DNA of 64,000 bases from Catellicoccus marimammalium (GTDB lineage Bacteria; Bacillota; Bacilli; Lactobacillales; Catellicoccaceae): the NCBI RefSeq assembly GCF_965139335.1, contig NZ_CBCSEL010000002.1; one strand, given 5' to 3'. Each line of letters opens with the position of its first letter. The first letter of the stretch is position 1. Both the position numbers and the translations under genes were made by a program. Of the stretch, positions 34,669-41,585 are shown one piece after another. The notes below the pieces were generated by a model. The model searched no databases, was not told where the DNA came from, and saw only the letters and a list, made by a program, of their open reading frames with translations.

Positions 34669-35065
34669 TATATTTTCTCCTTTTTAATACCCTTTTTGTC
34701 GATATGGTTCATATCACAATCCTATTCTATCGAAATTAAAAGTCTAGTTTTTTTTGTATTTTAATTTTCTCATCATTTTCTCAATTTTATTTTTTTCAAC
34801 AGAAAAAATCACAAGTGGAAAACACTTATTTATTTTTGTTTTTCTTATCATTTCTGTATTTTTACATACAGTTTAACTTTTTAATTTTTTGAGAATTTTT
34901 ATAGAAATAAATAAAAATAAAAAGTCACAAACTTTTAAATGCGTTATAGTACTTTATGAAGGAAGAAGAAATCCTTCGTACCCTGATAAAATTCTTTATA
35001 TAGTATGAAAAAAATTCATGTACACTATTATTCCTTTCTGAATTTTGATTCAACGGAGGGATAAC
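34669..35065. promoter_or_regulatory. divergent regulatory region between the 331-aa LPXTG gene and Mga-like gene 2
   Basis: 397-bp AT-rich spacer. On the minus side TAGAATA at about 34718-34724 and the leader AAAAAGGGTATTAAAAAGGAG precede the LPXTG start. On the plus side a GAAGGA/TCCTTC hairpin at about 34959-34978 lies 90 bp before regulator 2. Binding sites for the Mga-like product are expected but no consensus is known to me. Confidence 0.5.
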
Positions 35066-36469
35066 TTGATTTACAATTACATTGAAAAAACAATTTTACG
35101 TCGGGCAGTGATTATATCAAATTTATTCATTACAAATGATATTTCTTTAGAAACCCTAGCTAAAGATTTAAACGTCTCACAAATGACGATTCGTAATGAT
35201 TTGTTCTATTTTTCAGAACAATTTAAAGATTGTATTGACCAAATTTATACAAAAACAGGAGATATTACAATTCATTTTAAAGAAGAAATAGATTTAACCA
35301 CTATTCTGCGCAATATTTTAAATCAATCCTTATTTTTAAAATATTTATTTTTAACGTTAATGGATGAAGAGGTTATTCCTTCAGAAATCGCCAGAATAGA
35401 AAATGTATCTCCTTCTTTAGCTCATAAGGTTTGTACAAAAATTCGAAACTTTATAGATGAAGAGCAACTAAAAGATAATGAATTAAAGAAAAGAATGATT
35501 CTCATTTGTTTATCTCGCTATCTTAACCTATCAGAAGTAGATTCTATTTTTGAGCAAGATTGGTTAGATGAAGCGATTCAAATCGCTAGTAAATTAGTCG
35601 TAATGAAATCTATTACGCAAAGTAATTTTACCCAATTAGTCTTTGCTGTTTATCTATTTCTAGATCGAGCAACGCTCTATCCTTTAAACATCGATTTAGA
35701 AAAATTATTACCTTTGAATGTAGAAATTAAAGCAGAAGATACGAAAGATTTTTTACCATGTGATGATACGATGAGCAATGAAGAATTGGAACAGGAAGCT
35801 TTCTTTTTATCTCTTGTCTGCTACTATTTATATGAGCCCAAAGTAAATGGTTCTATGTTAAATAACCATTTAAATCTTCAATTTGAACTAGACCAAGATA
35901 ATGATATTCATATTTTAAGAAAATTTATCTTTTCTTCTTTAGATATGAGTCATCTAGTTTTGCGTACGAATTTGTTCTACTATACGCTTCAAAAATTCAT
36001 TACTTTCCAATATATTGGATTTCCTTTGAAGCTATGCTTTTCTTATCATTATATTGATTATTTTTATTATGATGATAAGTATCAATCCATTGTCCGCAAT
36101 TGGAATGAAAGTAAAAATAAACCTTTACTATTAAACGATGATATTTCTTTTGAATTTTTCTATCATTTATATTTATTGAAGCAATACTCCAGCATTCATA
36201 AAAATATCTTTATCATTGCATCCAATAGCGAACAATTCCATATCTTGTACAATATTTTGTCAACGATGCTACAAGACAAAACTATTATTGTGGATCCAAA
36301 ATTTTATCATTCAATCAAAGAAATTCCACAAGATAACTTGAATAGCCAATCTATCATTGTTTGTGATCGAAATATTCAAGAAAAATCAAGAGAGAATATT
36401 GTACCGTTTTCTTTAAACCATGTAAAAGAAGACTTATTAGACTTAACAAAAAGAATTTATGATTTATAA
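35066..36469 (+). CDS. Mga/RofA-like stand-alone virulence-type transcription regulator 2
   Basis: 467 aa, a close relative of regulator 1 (MIYNYIEKTILRRAVIISNL against MIYSYIEKGILRRSIIIIQL). The helix-turn-helix is LETLAKDLNVSQMTIRNDLF. The body is helical with conserved LLDRATLYPL and a C-terminal part FIIASNSEQFHILYNIL. The start is TTG 35066: the frame opens seven codons upstream, but CGGAGGG lies 6 nt before this TTG and the resulting N-terminus matches regulator 1. It is divergent from the 331-aa LPXTG gene, which is its likely target. Confidence 0.85.
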   Translation: MIYNYIEKTILRRAVIISNLFITNDISLETLAKDLNVSQMTIRNDLFYFSEQFKDCIDQIYTKTGDITIHFKEEIDLTTILRNILNQSLFLKYLFLTLMDEEVIPSEIARIENVSPSLAHKVCTKIRNFIDEEQLKDNELKKRMILICLSRYLNLSEVDSIFEQDWLDEAIQIASKLVVMKSITQSNFTQLVFAVYLFLDRATLYPLNIDLEKLLPLNVEIKAEDTKDFLPCDDTMSNEELEQEAFFLSLVCYYLYEPKVNGSMLNNHLNLQFELDQDNDIHILRKFIFSSLDMSHLVLRTNLFYYTLQKFITFQYIGFPLKLCFSYHYIDYFYYDDKYQSIVRNWNESKNKPLLLNDDISFEFFYHLYLLKQYSSIHKNIFIIASNSEQFHILYNILSTMLQDKTIIVDPKFYHSIKEIPQDNLNSQSIIVCDRNIQEKSRENIVPFSLNHVKEDLLDLTKRIYDL

Positions 36470-36480
36470 TACTAAAACAC

Positions 36481-36518
36481 AAAAGGATAGTAAGCACAGT
36501 GCTTACCATCCTTTTTTT
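36481..36518. terminator. intrinsic terminator of Mga-like gene 2
   Basis: AAAGGATAGTAAGCAC / GCTTACCATCCTTT stem with a long T run on the plus side. It also lies just after the stop of the minus-strand gene at 36522, where the tail is weaker. Confidence 0.85.
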
Positions 36519-36521
36519 CTT

Positions 36522-37064
36522 CTAATAATCCTCTTCTTCCATGTTTTCTTCCATCTTTTTTTGTTTTTCCACCAAATATTTACAACACGTGCGACAATTC
36601 AAACGTTCTCCAAGCTCAGAGAGACGCTTTGGATTGCCACGAAGATGATAATTTTTATTTTTTAAATAAGCCCAAAGTTTTGGATTCTGTTCCTGCCACT
36701 CCTTTGTCTCTACAGGAATACAGGGAAATAATTCCCGACCATAATCCAAAAAATACGCCGCAGTTTTTAGATGATTATATAAGACACGGATATCACAATT
36801 TAGGGCATATGAGGTGTGGTCACAAAAATAAATGCGCACGGCAAGTTGATCAAATTCTTTATGCCACATCGTGATTCCTGCTAAATTCAACCAAATGCGT
36901 TCGGTTCCTTGCATAAAATAAACCCAAATTCCATCACCTGTAAAGAAAGGAACGTTATATACCGGCAAATGCTTACTTTGATTGGCATATTGTAAAAACA
37001 TTCTCCATTCTTGATAGGCTGCTTCATATTCTTGACAGAATACTTGATTGCTCATTTGTTTCAT
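36522..37064 (-). CDS. unrecognised 180-aa protein
   Basis: I do not recognise this family. ATG 37064 is chosen for GGAGGAGG 7 nt upstream; the frame is open a further nine codons. The protein is soluble, rich in Trp, Tyr and Phe, has no signal peptide, and has three close cysteines near the C-terminus (LNCRTCCKYL) plus one at the centre (CDHTSYALNCD), which could bind metal. It ends with an acidic tail. It is divergent from a small sigma-like gene with a 149-bp shared upstream region, suggesting linked regulation. Function unknown. Confidence 0.6.
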   Translation of the reverse strand: MKQMSNQVFCQEYEAAYQEWRMFLQYANQSKHLPVYNVPFFTGDGIWVYFMQGTERIWLNLAGITMWHKEFDQLAVRIYFCDHTSYALNCDIRVLYNHLKTAAYFLDYGRELFPCIPVETKEWQEQNPKLWAYLKNKNYHLRGNPKRLSELGERLNCRTCCKYLVEKQKKMEENMEEEDY

Positions 37065-37213
37065 GTGAGACCTCCTCCTCCTTCTTTTCATCCTTTATTG
37101 TATTTTAATTTTCCTTATAAAATAACCTTTTTTTATAATTTTCAAAGCACATTTCATTTTTGTTTTTATTTTATTTTTTTGTCATACTAGGGGTGAAAAA
37201 AGGAGGGATTTTA

Positions 37214-37699
37214 ATGGATAATGAAGAATGGATTCGTTTATCTCGACAAGCGTTATATCAAGCACATATCTACCGCCATAATTGTAATTACGAAGACTAC
37301 CAACAGATTGCACTAGAAGAAGGATGGAAAGTTATACAAAAGAAGCCTGACGCAAAAAAGAGCTATCTATTACAAGCGATGGTTTGGCGGATTCAAGATG
37401 AAAAATATCGTACCCAACGACGCAGTCGAGAAATTGCGACGGCGGTTGAAGAACAAAATCAACCGACCACAACCTTTTCTGAAGAAGAGGAACTCTTTTG
37501 GAACCTTTTGTACTATGAAGTACAAGCGAAACTGACGCAAATCGAATGGATTATTCTCCATCATTACTTTCATTATGGAGAAACCTTACAAGAAATTGCA
37601 GGACACTCTCCTTATACCCTCTGTCAACTCCATTATTGGAAGAAAAAATGCCTTTTTCATCTACAAGAATTTTATCAAAAAGAAAAGGTTGGAGACTAA
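37214..37699 (+). CDS. small sigma-70-like / helix-turn-helix regulator
   Basis: 161 aa. ATG 37214 follows AAGGAGGGA. The C-terminal half LTQIEWIILHHYFHYGETLQEIAGHSPYTLCQLHYWKKK resembles sigma region 4 (or a related HTH), with the pattern L..E..I...Y..G.TL.EIA. The N-terminal half (YEDYQQIALEEGWKVI) could be region 2. It shares the short, aromatic-rich style of the ComX-like gene at 11841 but is not obviously its paralogue. It sits at the boundary between the surface island and yacL. Likely transcription control; target unknown. Confidence 0.55.
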   Translation: MDNEEWIRLSRQALYQAHIYRHNCNYEDYQQIALEEGWKVIQKKPDAKKSYLLQAMVWRIQDEKYRTQRRSREIATAVEEQNQPTTTFSEEEELFWNLLYYEVQAKLTQIEWIILHHYFHYGETLQEIAGHSPYTLCQLHYWKKKCLFHLQEFYQKEKVGD

Positions 37700-37711
37700 A
37701 CTCCAACCTTT
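37683..37711. terminator. bidirectional intrinsic terminator
   Basis: AAGGTTGGAG / CTCCAACCTT stem overlapping the stop of the sigma-like gene and just after the yacL stop on the other strand. Confidence 0.8.
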
Positions 37712-38882
37712 ATTCTTTTTCTTTCACATTTTCTTTGAGATTTTTTCTTGTATGTAAAGGTTTAGCAAAGATCATACGACCCGCTGCGGTTTGTAAAGCG
37801 GTAGTCACAACCACAGGAATCGTTTCATTCATGTGGTTCTTTCCTTCTTCTACGACAATCATCGTACCATCATCTAAGTACGCTACCCCTTGAGCACGTT
37901 CTGTACCTTCTTTGACAATCGTTACCGTCATTTGTTCTCCTGGAATTACTACCGGTTTAACGGCATTGGCTAACGCATTGATATTTAACACTTTTACGTT
38001 TTGGAATTCACAAACTTTATTTAAGTTAAAGTCGTTTGTGACCACTATTCCATCTAATAGTTTTGCCAACTTGATTAATTTTGTATCCACTTCATCAATA
38101 TCTTCAAAATCTCCTTCATACATCTCCACTTGGATGCCTTCTTCTTTTTGTAGTTGGTTTAAAATATCCAAACCACGACGTCCACGGACACGTTTTAGGC
38201 TATCAGCAGAGTCAGCGATGTACTGTAGTTCATATAAGACAAATTTGGGAATTAAAATTGTTCCTTCAATAAATCCAGTTTTTGCAATGTCGTAAATACG
38301 ACCATCAATAATTACACTTGTATCCAAAATCTTATATTTTCTAAAGTTATCGCCTTCTTTGCGTTCTAGCACCTCTCCTTTTGTAGAAGTAGATTTCTCT
38401 TTTTCTTGACGACGGAAGAGATGATTCAGTTCATCTCCTTTGGTTTTAATTGTGTAATACCCAAGGTATCCGCAAAGTAACATAATACACGCTGGAATGA
38501 CGTTATTGACAAAAGGAATCTGTAAACGATAGAACGGTAAACTCAACAGTGAACCGACTAACAATCCTAAAATTCCACCAATCGCACTTCCTAACAAGCT
38601 TGTCAGGCTGCGTTTTTTCATATCCAGTTCTAAGTTTCTAATCCAAGCAATCAATTTCTTTTCAAAGAAAAAGGCAAGGAGTAAGAAAATTGCTCCACCA
38701 ATTAAGGCATTACTTAACGTTGATTGTAATAATGGGAAATCAAGATGTAATAGTTTCCACAGCCACGGTAGAAACGCGATTCCACAAGAAATTCCAATCA
38801 TTACGATAAAGAAGCGTAAAAACCAGCGTTTATGGCGCTCTTTTTTCAAAGCTTCTTCTTCTTTTTTCTTATTGGAAGACAT
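37710..38882 (-). CDS. yacL: PIN/TRAM domain membrane protein, YacL family
   Basis: 390 aa. Four N-terminal transmembrane helices (about 18-135), a charged linker, a PIN nuclease-like domain (YKILDTSVIIDGRIYDIAKTG, with the acidic Asp residues and VTNDFNLNKVCE) and a C-terminal TRAM domain (VVIPGEQMTVTIVKEG). The ATG overlaps the radA stop by 14 nt. In Bacillus the order is radA-disA-yacL; disA (c-di-AMP synthase) is missing between them here. RNA cleavage is inferred from the PIN fold. Confidence 0.92.
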   Translation of the reverse strand: MSSNKKKEEEALKKERHKRWFLRFFIVMIGISCGIAFLPWLWKLLHLDFPLLQSTLSNALIGGAIFLLLAFFFEKKLIAWIRNLELDMKKRSLTSLLGSAIGGILGLLVGSLLSLPFYRLQIPFVNNVIPACIMLLCGYLGYYTIKTKGDELNHLFRRQEKEKSTSTKGEVLERKEGDNFRKYKILDTSVIIDGRIYDIAKTGFIEGTILIPKFVLYELQYIADSADSLKRVRGRRGLDILNQLQKEEGIQVEMYEGDFEDIDEVDTKLIKLAKLLDGIVVTNDFNLNKVCEFQNVKVLNINALANAVKPVVIPGEQMTVTIVKEGTERAQGVAYLDDGTMIVVEEGKNHMNETIPVVVTTALQTAAGRMIFAKPLHTRKNLKENVKEKE

Positions 38883-40248
38883 AGCGTATCGCCTCCTTTA
38901 TTGTCGCTACTCCAATTACTTCAATTCCAGCAATTGGTTTCCAATCTTGTAAGTTGTTTTTGGGAATAAAAATACGTTGGAAGCCTAATTTTTTCGCTTC
39001 CTGAATTCGTTGTTCCACACGAGTTACACTACGGATTTCTCCTGTTAAGCCAATTTCACCGACAAAGCAGTCTTTGGATTGCGTTTCCTGTTCTTTATAG
39101 CTAGAAACAATCGCCATCGCGATTGCTAAGTCAATCGCTGGCTCATCCAGCTTCACGCCTCCCGTTGCTTTTAAATAGGCATCTTGGTTTTGTAAGGAAA
39201 GTCCACTTCGTTTTTCTAAAACAGCTAAAATCAAACTAATGCGATTATAATCCAAACCAGAAGAAGTACGACGCGCATTTCCATAGAGTGTCGGACTTAA
39301 TAAGGCTTGAATCTCTACTAAAATTGGACGTGTTCCTTCCATCGCTACGACAATCGCTGAACCACTCGCTCCTTCTAATCGTTCTTCTAAAAAGACTTCA
39401 GATGGATTTTTGACTTCGACCAATCCTTGTTGGCGCATTTCAAAAATACCAATCTCATTGGTTGAACCAAAACGATTTTTCACCGCTCGTAAAATACGGA
39501 ACGATTGATAACGGTCCCCTTCAAAATAAAGTACCGTGTCGACCATGTGTTCTAACATTCTTGGCCCAGCAAGAGCTCCTTCTTTTGTGACGTGTCCAAC
39601 AATAAAAATCGCAATGCCATTTGTTTTAGCAATCTTCATCAAGTCTGCGGTGGTTTCACGTACTTGACTGACACTTCCTGCAGCACTTGTGATGTCTTCT
39701 TCCACCATCGTTTGAATAGAATCCACAATTACGATGTCTGGTTGTAAATCTTCAATCGCATGACGAATTTCTGTCATGTTGGTTTCAGGATAGATATAAA
39801 AGTCATTTCCCTTTTGAGATAGACGTTCAGCACGTAATTTTACTTGCTCGCCACTTTCTTCCCCTGTTACATATAACACTTTTTGTTCTGCCAAGGTGAG
39901 TTGTTGTGAAATTTGTAACAGAAGGGTTGATTTTCCGATTCCTGGATCCCCACCAATTAAAACTAAAGAGCCTGGAACGACGCCTCCTCCCAATACGCGA
40001 TTGAGTTCACTTAATTCTGTCTGGATACGATCCACTTTGCTATGTTGAATCGATGTTAATTTTTGCGGCTTGCTTCTTTCTCCTTGTAGAGAAACACGAT
40101 TATGCCGATCCTCTTTGACAGGGACCGTCTCTTCTCGTTCTTCTACGATGGTATTCCATTGACCACAGTTTGGGCAACAGCCGATATATTTAAAGGTTGT
40201 ATACCCACATTCTTGACAAACAAACCGAGTTTTTGCTTTTTTTGCCAT
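38869..40248 (-). CDS. radA: DNA repair / branch-migration protein RadA (Sms)
   Basis: Recombination helicase of 459 aa that extends D-loops with RecA and is needed for natural transformation in streptococci. It has an N-terminal zinc finger (C11, C14, C25, C28; CQECGYTTFKYIGCCPNCG), Walker A GGDPGIGKST, the KNRFG motif (KNRFGSTNEIGIFE) and a C-terminal Lon-like domain (VGEIGLTGEIRSV). The best ribosome site, AAAGGAGGG, is about 28 nt upstream of the only good ATG. A perfect 7-bp hairpin lies between them and could shorten the effective distance. Confidence 0.96.
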   Translation of the reverse strand: MAKKAKTRFVCQECGYTTFKYIGCCPNCGQWNTIVEEREETVPVKEDRHNRVSLQGERSKPQKLTSIQHSKVDRIQTELSELNRVLGGGVVPGSLVLIGGDPGIGKSTLLLQISQQLTLAEQKVLYVTGEESGEQVKLRAERLSQKGNDFYIYPETNMTEIRHAIEDLQPDIVIVDSIQTMVEEDITSAAGSVSQVRETTADLMKIAKTNGIAIFIVGHVTKEGALAGPRMLEHMVDTVLYFEGDRYQSFRILRAVKNRFGSTNEIGIFEMRQQGLVEVKNPSEVFLEERLEGASGSAIVVAMEGTRPILVEIQALLSPTLYGNARRTSSGLDYNRISLILAVLEKRSGLSLQNQDAYLKATGGVKLDEPAIDLAIAMAIVSSYKEQETQSKDCFVGEIGLTGEIRSVTRVEQRIQEAKKLGFQRIFIPKNNLQDWKPIAGIEVIGVATIKEAIRYVFQ

Positions 40249-40255
40249 ATCGTTG

Positions 40256-40272
40256 TCAACTTGAAAAGTTGA
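40256..40272 (-). promoter_or_regulatory. hairpin between the radA ribosome site and ATG
   Basis: TCAACTT / AAGTTGA stem with a 3-nt loop, lying between AAAGGAGGG (about 40276-40284) and ATG 40248. Folded, it reduces the spacing to about 11 nt. Confidence 0.5.
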
Positions 40273-40438
40273 TGGTCCCTCCTTTGTTCAATAGTAATGT
40301 TGTTCTTAAATTTATTCTACCACATTCTTTATTTTTTCTTTTGGATTTGAATAGTCCTTTGCTTTTTCTTAAGTGATTATTAGATTTATTTTTATTTTTC
40401 GCTTTTCAACCCCAAAATAGTATATAATATGTAAATAA

Positions 40439-40465
40439 AAAAAGAGGGAGTTTGTCTCCCTCTTG
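40439..40465 (-). terminator. intrinsic terminator of the small toxin-like gene
   Basis: AAGAGGGAG / CTCCCTCTT stem followed on the minus strand by seven T. The plus side has no T run, so the hairpin is one-directional. Confidence 0.85.
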
Positions 40466-40476
40466 TAGATGAGTCG

Positions 40477-40557
40477 TTAATGAAACAATTCATGCATTAG
40501 ACCAATGAAACTGACTAAGAATAAACCAAACTGCAATAAAAGTTGAATTTCTTCCAT
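40477..40557 (-). CDS. putative holin-like type I toxin peptide, 26 aa
   Basis: Minus-strand ORF encoding MEEIQLLLQFGLFLVSFIGL followed by MHELFH, a single hydrophobic helix with a short charged end. This matches the pattern of the holin-like toxin family (Hol_Tox) of Firmicutes, most of which pair with an antisense RNA. A ribosome-site-like GGGTGAGG lies 5-12 nt upstream, a TATAAT-like box lies about 30 nt further upstream, and a strong terminator lies 12 nt beyond the stop. It sits between radA and the HD gene. Toxicity is inferred. Confidence 0.6.
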   Translation of the reverse strand: MEEIQLLLQFGLFLVSFIGLMHELFH

Positions 40558-40666
40558 GTCGACCTCACCCTTTCATCTACACTTATTATTATATACAATG
40601 TCGGTTGTAAACCTAGAGCACATTTCGTTAGAGTTATGGATACAATTTTATATAAAGGAGAAAATT

Positions 40667-41284
40667 ATGAACAAAATCATTGAATTTGCTAAAGAACAGT
40701 TAGTGAATGTCACCGATCAACACGATTTCTTTCATGCACAACGTGTCGCGCAAATGGCGATTGAAATTTATCGTCGTGAAGTCAAAGTCGTGCACCAACA
40801 TGATGAAGATATGTTATTAGCGATGGGCTATCTACATGATACACTTGCCCATCACCAAGAAGACGAAGCTTATATTGAAACCGTACAGTCTTTATTAGCA
40901 GAAGAAAGCTTTACCCCAGGAGAAAGTTCTGAAATTATTCGCGTAATGAAACATTTTGCGAAATTCCGCAACTCATTACATAAAGAAGCTCCTCTTTCTT
41001 TCCTTGGCCGTTGTATTAATGATGCTGATTTATTGGATGATCTAGGTGCGATTGGTATTGCCCGTATCTTTTCTTATGGTGCTAAACATGACCAGCCTCT
41101 ATATGATCCAGAAAATCGCAATAACAGCGTCCAATATTTTTACAATAAATTATTACAATTAGACCAGTATATGAGCACCCTAACTGGCACAAAGGTTGCC
41201 CGCCAACGCATTGAGTTTATGCGTACCTATTTAGTACAATTTTGGGCAGATTGGGAAGTAGACTTACCCGATTCATTAAAATAA
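40667..41284 (+). CDS. HD-domain phosphohydrolase (YedJ-like)
   Basis: 205 aa. HD-domain residues are visible as H23 in HDFFHAQRVAQMA and H57-D58 in AMGYLHDTLAHH, with a later Asp in INDADLLDDLGAIG. Members such as YedJ are metal-dependent phosphohydrolases of nucleotide-like substrates; the true substrate is unknown. ATG 40667 is chosen because AAAGGAG lies 7 nt upstream; the frame extends 37 codons further without any start signal. It is followed by hairpins and a terminator. Confidence 0.85.
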   Translation: MNKIIEFAKEQLVNVTDQHDFFHAQRVAQMAIEIYRREVKVVHQHDEDMLLAMGYLHDTLAHHQEDEAYIETVQSLLAEESFTPGESSEIIRVMKHFAKFRNSLHKEAPLSFLGRCINDADLLDDLGAIGIARIFSYGAKHDQPLYDPENRNNSVQYFYNKLLQLDQYMSTLTGTKVARQRIEFMRTYLVQFWADWEVDLPDSLK

Positions 41285-41496
41285 AATTAGGAATTTACAC
41301 ATTTAATCTTTACTTTTATTTATGTTTTCGTTAAAATAAAAGTGTAAAGAAGAGGATGTTTTTTCCTTTTCTCTATTGCATGTATCAGTGCTTGTGAAAT
41401 ACTTATACATAACAAAATATTCTTTTTTTATTCAAAAGAATAGTAACTTTCTATTCATATTCATTCCGATTCGTGAGAGCTTTCTCACAAACGTTC
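41285..41496. other. non-coding gap with three hairpins
   Basis: Between the HD gene and the terminator at 41497 there are three successive hairpins: CTTTAC..TTTTATTT / AAATAAAAGTGTAAAG (41308-41349, two-base bulge), TATTCTTTT / AAAAGAATA (41418-41442) and GTGAGA / TCTCAC (41473-41488). No ORF or known riboswitch is recognised. Confidence 0.45.
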
Positions 41497-41527
41497 AAAG
41501 AAGATAGTTCGGCTATCTTCTTTTTTT
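41497..41527 (+). terminator. intrinsic terminator upstream of the YfhO-type gene
   Basis: AAGAAGATAG / CTATCTTCTT stem followed by seven T, directly before a TATAAT box at 41530-41535. It likely ends the HD transcript. Confidence 0.85.
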
Positions 41528-41585
41528 GTTATAATGAAGTGGAATGAAAAAAATAGAAAGGAGGAGCCTAGCGCTTTTCAAAAGA

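Noticed and set aside
37214..37699. Confident call as a second competence sigma factor
   Set aside because: Only a region 4-like helix-turn-helix is apparent; region 2 resemblance to ComX is weak compared with the 11841 gene.
17203..37709. Island as a transposon or prophage
   Set aside because: No transposase, integrase, tRNA target site or clear flanking repeats could be seen.
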